64,000 nt of DNA from positions 17,734,001-17,798,000 of the forward strand of contig CM060732.1 of NCBI GenBank assembly GCA_030704615.1. Direction: 5' to 3'. Origin of the DNA: Takakia lepidozioides (Eukaryota > Streptophyta > Takakiopsida > Takakiales > Takakiaceae). Position numbers and translations under genes: made by a program. The notes under the pieces are model-generated. The model did not search any database. It was not told the DNA's origin and saw only the letters and a list, made by a program, of their open reading frames with translations. Positions 1-8,327 of this stretch are shown here, piece by piece; the first letter of the stretch is position 1; every line of letters starts with the position of its first letter.

Positions 1-156
1 CGCAGCGCGCCCGCACACACAACGTAGCGCACCCGCACACCATTGAGCATCTTCATATTGGTGGTTTTGGTGACGCACCAAGTGTGACCGTCATGTTTCC
101 TATCCATATCTGTCAACATTCCGGACGCCCTCGAATAGTCCGTTCGAGGAGGGAAC
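1..156. other. Unassigned edge sequence
   Basis: No coding or element signature is recognisable. The first 40 bases hold two imperfect copies of a CGCAGCGCGCCCGCACAC-like unit. The junction with the chromovirus fragment falls at about 157, where retrotransposon homology stops abruptly. Confidence 0.4.
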
Positions 157-735
157 TCAGAATAGCACCGGGGCTCCGTAAGGTGACTTACTCGGCCGGA
201 TGTACCCCTTTGACATTAGATCCTTGAGCTGAGTCTTCAGCTCGACCAACTCTCTGTGGCTCAACCGGTAGGGCGCCTTGGCAGGCGGTTCCGATCCCGG
301 TATCACCTCAATCTTGTGGTCAACTCCTCTTCGCGGTGGCAAGCCGCTTGGTAAATCCTCCGGCATCACATCCTGGTATTTCTCCAAAATCCCCTTGATC
401 CAATCTAGGCTCGGTTCCCCATCGCCTTCTCCTTTCACTTCTCTAATGTAAAGCAAAAACTGGGGCTCGTGTGCCTCCTCCACGGCCCACTCCTTTGCTG
501 ATAGAAGGTTTATTCGCCCTCCCACGGACTTGGGCGTTTCAGACACTCGTAAAACCTCGCCACCATTCCCACATGGCAGCGTGACTACTCTCTTACGGCC
601 ATCTATGACCGCTCCGGATTTGCTCAAAAAGGTCATCCCCAAAATGAGATCCACTCCATCGATCTCGCAGATGGTGAAGTTCTCACGTCCCTCCCAACTC
701 CCCAGTTGAAGAGGAACATCAATCGCCAACCTTGT
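157..735 (-). pseudogene. Chromovirus (Ty3/gypsy) protease-to-RT fragment
   Basis: On the minus strand the frame encodes the downstream half of the retroviral-type aspartic protease domain (residues [11 protein letters not shown] and [11 protein letters not shown]), the protease-RT linker ([17 protein letters not shown]), and the start of reverse transcriptase up to SPYGAPVLF. The same protein is seen at 63039-63998 and, broken, at 39020-40150, so it belongs to the same family. Upstream of about 735 the frame enters unrelated sequence, and at 157 the RT stops just before its catalytic core. It is a short truncated relic with no LTR attached. The frame itself is open, but the product could not be functional. 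Confidence 0.8.
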
Positions 736-1207
736 CGCCAACAATTTCAAGAATGGATCGAGTTGCTGAGCTCGTGTTGGGAATATAACTCCCTCGTCCG
801 CTGATGTCCATTGAGGATTTGCCTGATCTCCAGGATGATCTTGGAACTTCCATGACCTCGTCTGAGTCGGACAGGTTGTGAACAACCTGGTTCTTGCTCA
901 TCTTCATTGATAGGGTCGGCTCTGGATGAACTTCGTTGCGGACTTCTCTCTTTGAGGTACCCACTCCCTGATTCGCGGATTGTTTCGTGGAAGGCACCAG
1001 GATAGAAGGCGCATTTGGCGGGCAAATGAAGTCCCCAATAGCCCTGTATATGACGTTGTCCGATGGTGGAACTCGCCATTCCCTGCCGTCGCCGAAATCA
1101 TCATGGAACACAACAATACTTTCGACTACAACTCCGTTTGAATCCTTCCTTTCCTCCTCCAAAAATACCGACCCCGGTTTCAGCCTACTCTCCCGAAATT
1201 CCACTGT
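736..1207 (-). other. Unidentified open frame, partly shared with 7.9-8.1 kb
   Basis: A minus-strand frame of about 160 codons runs from 1204 to 719. I do not recognise it. Its first half (for example residues DDFGDGREWRVPPSD) recurs in opposite orientation at about 7930-8120, with mostly point differences plus small indels that change the frame. The second half (rich in Ser, Lys and Arg) is not repeated here. It could be a captured gene fragment, a degraded transposon ORF, or a chance opening. The repetition shows that the DNA is a repeat; it does not show that a protein is made. Confidence 0.3.
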
Positions 1208-1470
1208 CAGAGTGTTAATGAACCTTGTCTCCGGAATGCGGCCCCTGGCCTTTGCGCAATAACTGCTAACGGTATGCAGTCAGAAGGATGCAGACCTGTG
1301 CAGATGCGCTGCGCAAACCAATAATTACGGCGTCTGACAAGAAGCGTGGGGGGCGAGCGTGCAAGCACCTTCCCCATGGACAGAGGGAATTGACAAAGGT
1401 GGCATTCCAGTGGGTCTGATTGCAAGACTGAGTGCTAGACCCTCGCAGCCAGAAGTCAACATTCAACAAA
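970..1470 (-). repeat. Left arm of a long inverted repeat
   Basis: Read on the minus strand, 1470 to about 970 matches plus-strand 6710-6993 and then 7918-8120. Shared landmarks, in the same order, include CCACTGGAATGCCACC, TGTCCATGGGGAAGGTGC, TTGCGCAGCGCATCTGC and GAATTTCGGGAGAGTAGG. The copies differ by scattered substitutions and short indels. The right arm carries about 200 bases of extra sequence plus a solo LTR that this arm lacks. The two arms enclose the gene fragment and all three palindrome arrays of this region. Confidence 0.75.
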
Positions 1471-2440
1471 ATGCAACATTGTACAAAAAGTGGAACTTGG
1501 TTCAAAGAAGACATTTTTATTAATAATGAACTGTGACAAGTATGCATGCCCTCACAAGCCGAGGAAAGCCAAAAGTATGCATGCCATCCATGCTCAGGTA
1601 AGTTGGGAATTTGCTCCGTGTTGCACTGTTCTCACCAAGAAGCTGGAACCTCGATTGGCCTCTCAACAACCTCATGACTGAGGGTGTCGGTAGGTGAAGA
1701 CAATGGATGCAGCCCACTCTCCTTTGGTGTAGTGGACAACGGTGTCATGTCCTCCGATATATGCACCATCGTAAATTGAGATCTTTACTGTGGAGACTCT
1801 ATGTCCATAGGACTCATCCTCGTAGCTTATGAGAATGTCCCCATACACTGTTTGCGATGGAATCCTCTCTGGCATGTACGTACACCCGATGCAATCCTTG
1901 TAGGCCCACTGGCAACACCTCCAATGATACAGGAAGGCCGTGCGTTGGGGATGTTCCATGTAGGTGGATACTGCAGATCAACGGTTCGCAAGCACCAAAG
2001 CCGCGCAAGCCCGTCCCCACGAGGCTGATCGTGGATGCCAGGAAGGTACTCAAGAGCGGACAGGTGGACCCTCCTCTGCTGAGAGTGGTCTATCCAATCG
2101 TGCAGGAATATGAAAATATCCCCTGACTTGGGCGAGAAGTCCCACGGGGTGAGATGCTTGTATGGGCAGTTGCTGGGATCCCGGCACGCCATTGCCGACT
2201 ATTGAAAGGGCTGCCAGGAAGCAGAGAGGGTGTGCAGGGAAGTGGGAGTGTAGGAGGAGAGGAAGTGAGAGGAGCTCGGAGCGAGGAAGTGCTGTTGCTG
2301 TCTCGGTTTGAAACGCGTGGGTGACGAGCGAAGGTGGGGCAAATGGCAAAGAAAAAGCGCAGCATTTAATATGCACGTACCCGGGAATGAGGCACAGGAT
2401 TTACTTGGACATGAAGTCCAATCGGAGGTTGACGGCCCCA
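1471..2440. other. Unassigned spacer inside the inverted-repeat region
   Basis: No family was recognised. The longest suggestive minus-strand frame (about 1672-1959, 95 codons) has a plausible amino-acid mix, with Cys-rich and Tyr-rich stretches, but no motif I can name. An upstream open stretch to 2192 is in another frame. It could be a captured host exon. I see no splice structure to support a gene. Confidence 0.35.
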
Positions 2441-2454
2441 CGTGGCTGCCAGAG

Positions 2455-2648
2455 TTCATCCCCCGGATGGAAAAATGGCGCCGAATTTCCATCCGAGGGC
2501 GCTCGAATGAAGTTGTCTCGGGGGGAGAGGCCGACAACTGGCTGCCAGAGATCATCCCCCGGATGGAAAAACGGCGCCGAATTTCCGTTTGAGGGCGCTT
2601 GGATGAAGTCGTCTCGGGGGAGAGGCCGACACCTGGCTGCCAGAGACT
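2455..2648 (-). repeat. Two inverted units of the GGCGCC-centred palindrome repeat
   Basis: Two roughly 100-bp units each contain a GGATGGAAA-type arm around GGCGCC followed by a GAGAGGCCGACA...CTGGCTGCCAGAGA spacer. They are the reverse complement of the longer units at about 6440-6650, which share the GGTGTCGGCCTCTCCCCC spacer. The second unit abuts the truncated methyltransferase-like exon at about 2650. Confidence 0.75.
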
Positions 2649-2650
2649 AA

Positions 2651-3240
2651 ATTTTGGCATCCCCTTCAATCCCGAAGAGATGTCGCGCACTGGCCTTGCA
2701 AGCGTGGTACGAAGCACCTGCAATGGAATAGAAGGAAGGAAATAGACATTGAAGACTCATTTGGAACGGTGAGAAGCGCTGAAAGTGCAAGCTCAAACAA
2801 ACCCGATCAAATGTGAATGTTGAAGAGACGAACCTGTGCCCATTGACAAATCCAGAACTCTGGCGTCGGTGTAGGTGCAGCACTCCACAATCGTGTGAAT
2901 GAAAGCCGGGCTCCTCTCCCTGGCCCCTCTCCAAGGAACCCCATTCCCCCTTCGCAAGCAGACGTTGTTGTCCACGTAGTTGTGGTGCATGTCATCCTTG
3001 GGAGGATCTGTCTTCTTGTCTATGAACTTGCCCCCATGAGTGATGGCAAACTCCCTAATGACGGCTGGAATCGTAGGTGGATGCACTTGAACGAGACAAA
3101 CAGCTTCAAACAAACGTGTCTGCGAAATGGACATCCAGAAGGATCTAAGAAGCTTGAAAACCAGGCACCTACATATTCATTTGAGCGACTTATGCAACTC
3201 CATCCGAGAACCACCAAGAAGAGCAACAAGAAGGCAGATT
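2651..3240 (-). pseudogene. Truncated methyltransferase-like gene copy (last two core exons)
   Basis: This copy corresponds to 59846-60430 of the large gene at 56794-60955. Going down the minus strand it has the end of an intron, an exon at 3119-2834 (acceptor CGCAG, donor GTTCG) and an exon starting at 2717 (acceptor TTGCAG). The first exon is open and encodes a segment ending in VLDLSMGTG; the second continues with a YHACKASARHLFGIEGD segment. Together they resemble the SAM-binding motif (DPFxGxGT...GxExD) of N6/N4-type DNA methyltransferases. Compared with the 60-kb copy it lacks the 2-nt frameshift near 60070. Homology stops at about 2650, one codon before a stop. The 5' breakpoint at about 3240 lies just inside an intron and joins directly to a palindrome array. 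It is an internal-deletion derivative. Confidence 0.7.
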
Positions 3241-4425
3241 TACAAACAAAAACCGGAAAGGGGGGCACAAACAGTGTGTGTTGCCGCACACTGTTTGGTG
3301 CTTCCAACTATCGGTGTTTTGAACTTGGCACACTGGCCCTGTGTGGCACATTTAGACATCAAACATTGCCCATTTTGAAATCAAAAACAGGCACAGAGGG
3401 GGCCACAAACAGTGTGCTTTGAAGCACACTGTTTGGGGCTTCCAACTAGCGGTATTTTGAGCATGGCATACTGGCCCTTTCTGGCCCATTTTGAAGTCAA
3501 AAAACAACCGGAAAGGGGGGGGACCCAAACAGTGTGCGTTGCCGTACACTGTTTGGAGCTTCCAACTATGGGTGTTTTGAACTTGGCACACTGGCCCTGT
3601 GTGGCACATTTTAGACATCAGACATGGCCCATTTTGAAATCAAAAAACAGGCACAGAGGGGGCCTCAAACAGTGTGCTTTGAAGCACACTGTTTGGGGCT
3701 TCCAATTAGGGGTATTTTGAGCATGGCATACTGGCAATTTGTGGCCCATTTTGAAGTAAAAAAACAACCGGAAAGGGGGACACAAACAGTGTGCGTTGCC
3801 GCACACGGTTTGGTGCTTCCAACTATGAGTGTTTTGAACTTGACACATTGGCCCTGTGTGGCACATTTAGAAATCAAACATGGCCCATTTTGAAATCAAA
3901 AACAGATACAGAGGGGGCCACAAATAGTGTGATTTGAAGCACACTGTTTGGGGCTTCCAATTAGGGGTATTTTGAGCATGGCATACTGGCCCTATGTGGC
4001 CCATTTTGAAGTCAAAAAACAACCGGAAAGGGGGGCCCAAACAGTGTGCATTGCCGCACACTGTTTGGTGCTTCCAACTATGGGTGTCTTGAACTTGGCA
4101 CACTGGCCTTGTGTGGCACATTTAGACATCAAACATGGCCCATTTTGAAATAAAAAAACAGGCACAGAGGGGGCCTCAAACAGTGTGCTTTGAAGCACAC
4201 TGTTTGGGGCTTCCAATTAGGGGTATTTTGAGCATGGCATACTGACCCTTTGTGGCCCATTTTGAAGTCAAAAAACAACCAAAAAGGGGGGCCCAAACAA
4301 TGTGCGTTGCCGCACACTGTTTGGTGCTTCCAACTACGGGTGTTTTGAACTTGGCACACTGGCCTACTGTGGCACATTTACACATCAAAACACAACCGGA
4401 AAGGGGGGCACAAATAGTGTGCGTT
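3241..4425 (+). repeat. Palindrome array A1 (about 10 cores, alternating two monomer types)
   Basis: Ten cores recur every 117-139 bp, at about 3270, 3400, 3525, 3664, 3783, 3920, 4037, 4175, 4292 and 4410. Each core is an inverted repeat with arms CAAACAGTGTGC and GCACACTGTTTG. Two centre types alternate strictly: GTTGCC and TTTGAA. Spacers alternate in step (TTGGCACACTGGCCCTGTGTGGC versus ATTTTGAGCATGGCATACTGGCCC), which gives a dimeric higher-order period of about 258 bp. The last core is broken at about 4430. The many short open frames here come from the repeat itself. Confidence 0.9.
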
Positions 4426-4429
4426 GCCG

Positions 4430-4889
4430 AAACCATTGAACAAAGAAAACCGAAAGAGGAAGGGGCGGACCTGAGAGTGCTCGGCTTCAGTTGGTGCGGG
4501 CTGTGAGCAAGACAATGGAATTTCCTGTTGTAGCTTAAGTTTGGCCATGCGAGAGGTTGGACGTCGCCCGTAGTACAAAGCCTTCAGCTTCCGCCGCGGT
4601 CTGGATGTGGGGTCTCTCTCAGGAGAGCCACGCCCTTCTCCACGCGGCATAAGTCCCAGCAAAAGAAAAAAGATCTCGCCAAATGTGTGTGTACATGCCT
4701 CCAATAGAAGTTCATCCAAGTTTAGCATAGGGTTTCCAAGGCGTATCCGGGAAGCAACCGCGGAATCCCTCTGTCGCCAGCCCGGTTCAAAACCGACGGC
4801 AGAGGACATTTAATGCCCAACTGCGCCATTAATGTATGGAGGTCGGTCACAGACGCCCACCGGATATCCCCCCGAGACTTCGTCAATCG
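4430..4889. other. Unassigned spacer between palindrome arrays
   Basis: No motif was recognised. A minus-strand frame (about 4809-4378) is open for 143 codons but runs into the A1 repeat and carries no recognisable domain. A short tRNA B-box-like string at 4783 has no accompanying cloverleaf. Confidence 0.35.
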
Positions 4890-5672
4890 CCCGCTGGATG
4901 GAAAAAATCGGCGCCGAATTTCCGTCCAGCGGATGAAGTATGACGCAACGAGGCCCTCCCTCCGCCCGAGCAGTTCTCATCCAGGAGACGCCGGATGGAA
5001 ATCCGGCGCCAAATTTCCATCCGCCAGGTAAGTTGGAGCACGGCCGGATGGAAATCCGGCGCCGAATTTCCATCCTGCAGGTAATTCGGAGTGCGGACGA
5101 ATGGAAATCCAGCGCCGAATTTCCATCCTGCAGGTAATTCGAAGCGCGGAGGAATGGAAATCCGGCGCCGAATTTCCATCCGCCAGGTAAGTCGGAGCGC
5201 GGGCGGATGCAAATCCGGCGCCGAATTTCCATCCTGCAGGTAAGTCGGAGCGCGGACGGATGGAAATCCGGCGCCGAATTTCCATCCTGCAGGTAAGTCG
5301 AAGCGCGGAGGAATGGAAATCCGGCGCCGAATTTCCATCCGCCAGGTAAGTCGGAGCGCGGGCGGATGCAAATCCGGCGCCGAATTTCCATCCTGCAGGT
5401 AAGTCGGAGCGCGGACGGATGGAAATCCGGCGCCGAATGTCCATCCTGTAGGTAATTCGGGGCGCGGACGGACGGAAATCCTGCGCCGAATTTCGATCCT
5501 GCAGGTAATTCGCAGCGCGGACGGATGGAAATCCAGCGCCGAATTTCCATCCTGCAGGTAATTCGGAGCGCGGACGGATGGAAATCCGGCGCCGAATTTC
5601 CATCCTGCAGGTAATTCGGAGCGCGGACGGATGGGAATTCGGCGCCGAATTTCCATCCTGAAGGTAATTCGG
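4890..5672 (+). repeat. Palindrome array B1 (53-bp unit, about 14 copies)
   Basis: The 53-bp unit consists of a spacer (TGCAGGTAATTCGGAGCGCG and variants with AAGTCGG or CGCCAGG) followed by a palindrome whose left arm is GGATGGAAAT(T/C)CGGC and right arm GCCGAATTTCCATCC, centred on GGCGCC. Copies start about every 53 bp from roughly 5035 to 5640, preceded by two more diverged copies near 4914 and 5003. The palindrome is better conserved than the spacer. Confidence 0.9.
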
Positions 5673-5868
5673 TCCACCTCATCGATGGAAAACCGGCAAC
5701 GAATTTGTCTTTAGCGGACCAGAATGGTGGGATTAATGTGCGAAATGTGGCATGTAGGCAAAAAACTCCTAGTTTAGTGTGTAGCCATACAAAAAAACGC
5801 AAAAAACTTGATGCAACGACTATAAGTTGTTGAAGAAGTGCCGATACGGGCTTCATCTTACGGGCCTC

Positions 5869-6709
5869 GGATGGAAATTCGGCGCCGAATTTCCATCCTG
5901 CAGGTAATTCAGAGCGCGGACGGATGGAAATTCGGCGCCGTTTTTCCATCCGGGGGATATTCTCTTTGGGCCAGGTGTCGGCCTCCGATGGAAATTCAGC
6001 GCCGTTTTTCCATCCGGGAGATGTTCTCTGTCGAGCAGGTGTCGGCCTCCGATGGAAATTCGGCGCCGTTTTTCCATCCGGGGGATATGCTCTGTCGAGC
6101 AGGTGTCGGCCTCCGATGGAAAATCGGCGCCGTTTTTCCATCCGGGGGATGTGCTTCTCTTTCGGCCAGGTGTCGGCCTCCGATGGAAATTCGGCGCCGT
6201 TTTTCCATCCGGGGGATGTTCTTTGTCGAGCAGGTGTCGGCCTCCGATGGAAATTCGGCGCTGTTTTTCCATCCGGGAGATATTCTCTTTCGGCCAAGTG
6301 TCGGCCTCCGATTGAAATTCGGCGCCGTTTTTCCATCCGGGGGATATTCTTTATCGAGCAGCTGTCGGCCTCTCCCCCCTAACCGACTCCGGCCGGCCTC
6401 CGATGGAAATTCGGCGCCGTTTTTCCATCCGGGGGATGATCTCACTCGGCCAGGTGTCGGCCTCTCCCCCCGAGACGACTTCATCCAATGGGCCTCGGAT
6501 GGAAATTCGGCGCCGTTTTTCCATGCGGGGGATGTTATCTGTCGGCCAGGTGTCGGCCTCTCCCCCCGAAACGACTTCATCCAACAGGCCTCGCATGGAA
6601 ATTCGGCGTTGTTTTCCCATCCGGGTGATGTTCTCTGTCGGCCAGATGACCGACTCACCCTGGAGACGAAATCGTCAGACCGGCCTCAGATGCAAATTCG
6701 GCACCGCTG
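5869..6709 (+). repeat. Palindrome array B2 (about 64-bp unit, longer units at the end)
   Basis: After a 200-bp non-repeat spacer the same GATGGAAATTCGGCGCCG left half continues, but from the second unit on the right half becomes GTTTTTCCATCC, so the inverted repeat is imperfect. The spacer is now GGGGGATATTCTCTTTCGG-like plus CAGGTGTCGGCCTCC. There are about 12 units; those from 6400 on are longer (90-110 bp) because CTCTCCCCCCGAGACGACTTC is added. The array fades at about 6700 into the right inverted-repeat arm. Confidence 0.85.
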
Positions 6710-6993
6710 TTGTATGTTTACTTTTGGCGGCGAGGTTCTGGCACTCGATCTTGTAATCAGACCCACTGGAATGCCACCTCTGTCAGTTCCCTCTGTCCAT
6801 GGGGAAGGTGCTTGCACGCTCGCGCCCCCACGCTTCTTGTCAGACGCCATAATGATTGGTTTGCGCAGCGCATCTGCACAGGTCATATACCTTTTGACTG
6901 CATACCGTTGGCAGTTATTGCGCAAAGGCCAGGGGCCGCATTCCGCAGGCAAGGTTCATCAACTCTCTGACAGTGGAATTTCGGGAGAGTAGG
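6710..6993 (+). repeat. Right arm (first part) of the long inverted repeat
   Basis: This matches the reverse complement of 1470-1185 nearly base for base, including TGTCCATGGGGAAGGTGCTT and GGAATTTCGGGAGAGTAGGC. After 6993 it departs from the left arm for about 150 bp, then a solo LTR follows, and homology with the left arm resumes at about 7918. Confidence 0.75.
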
Positions 6994-7144
6994 CTCCCCG
7001 GATTCGTGAATAGGCTTCGTCGCTTGCAAAAATCGGCCCTGCATTCCTTCCCCTCACTGCATCCCCCCTTCTCCCAGGGCGCTTGTCCGAACGCCGTCCT
7101 GGCAGTCTTTTGTGCACAACTCCCATGGCAGAGCAGAGGGGAGA

Positions 7145-7882
7145 TGTCACGCACCTCACTTCGATAAGCTCCCCTTCAAGTCATAGTTACTCGCTTTGAT
7201 GCGCGCGCCTGACTCCCAACCTGGCCGCCCGGGCCAACTTGGAGCTTCGGCTGCTCACCGGGACATAACGGTCCCCCTTCGCTTCCCACTAAACCCTCCA
7301 CCTATTTGGGACTAGGAGAATTCCCTTTGGTAGATGGCAGTCCGGAACAGCTCCCCACTCTTTGGTCGCTTTCCGGCTCGCTCGCCGGCTCGCTCGCTTA
7401 CTCACTAGTTTTTGGTCACCAACGGGTTGCACCGTTCTCGGGGTCACTACTCCCCTTATATATACTTCTGTAGCTGTCCGCGGGGGTTTCACAACAGCCA
7501 TGCCATTTTATGGCGAACCACCACGAAAACCCTCGACTCCCGGTGATGTGAGTCGCGGTGAGTCTTGGCCCACTCACTACGGCCCCTAGGACCGTGATGA
7601 GTCCCAAGACTCCCCACGACTCCCACCACGAGGTCTCCGCCCCCATGGTGAGTCCTATGCCACCCCCACTAAGTCCCGCTAAGCTACCACCACCCCTTGT
7701 GGAGCCACCCCCACTGCCCCGGTGTGCGGGGCTCCACCTAGTGAGCGCCTCCGCCTCCTTGAGTGCCTTGGGCACTCAAGGGTGCTTCAGCCCCCCATAC
7801 CTATCGCTGCCGCTGCCCCCACCACAGGGGCAGCCCCTCATGTGTCCCGACCCCCCTGCCCTCAAGGCAAAGGGTCGCGACA
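7145..7882 (-). mobile_element. Solo LTR of the chromovirus family, target duplication GGAGA
   Basis: The 738 bp begin TGTCACGCACCTCACTTCG and end GGTCGCGACA. They match the LTRs at 37047-37769 and 41226-41950 along their full length. The flanking 5 bp are GGAGA on both sides (7140-7144 and 7883-7887), a perfect target-site duplication. No internal element sequence remains, which is the expected outcome of recombination between two LTRs. The strand is given as minus because the full element of this family codes on the strand opposite to this orientation. The insertion interrupts the right inverted-repeat arm, so it is younger than that repeat. Confidence 0.93.
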
Positions 7883-8327
7883 GGAGATCTGCCTGGTGAT
7901 GGAGAAATATCTCTGCGTTCGATCAAGTATTTTTGGAGGAGGAAAGAAGGATTCAAACGGAGTTGGTAGTCGAAAGTATTGTTGTGCTCCACGACGATTT
8001 CGGCGACGGCAGGGAATGGCGAGTTCCACCATCGGACAGCGTCATATACAGGGCTGTTGGGGACTCATTTGCCCCCCAAATGCGCCTTCTATCCTGCCAC
8101 CTTCCACGAAACAATCAGCGACATTGGCCAGAATTATATCGGAAGACGGCTCCTACAGAGTTCTTCTCGATGAGAAGGAAATGGAGGCATTGCTGGAGTC
8201 GGTGTCCCACGTCTGTTCACCGAATGTCCGAAACCACATTGTCTCCTGCAAACAGAAAATTGGGCGTGGCTCGGATATGCACTCCATTCTGGAGGTGAAG
8301 CGACGATGTGGATATGCCTCCCTCTGA
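7883..8327 (+). repeat. Right arm (second part) and flanking open sequence
   Basis: From about 7918 to 8120 this matches the reverse complement of about 1175-970, including GTATTTTTGGAGGAGGAAAG and GGCGACGGCAGGGAATGGCG. Beyond 8120 the two arms differ. Open frames continue to about 8327 (for example 7933-8298) with no recognised domain; single-base indels relative to the left arm change which frame is open. Confidence 0.6.

Noticed and set aside
4783-4793. A tRNA B-box-like GGTTCAAAACC
   Set aside because: No matching A box at the right distance and no acceptor or anticodon stems; neither a tRNA nor a clear SINE.
4810-6336. A 508-codon open frame on the minus strand
   Set aside because: It is made entirely of the 53-bp and 64-bp palindrome units, which lack stop codons in several frames on both strands; the peptide only cycles MEIRRRISI, GNSAPDFHP and WKFGAGFPS as the frame shifts through each unit.
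5838-6992. A 384-codon open frame on the plus strand
   Set aside because: Same cause: it is translated palindrome repeat, running on into the inverted-repeat arm. No domain or codon bias supports coding.
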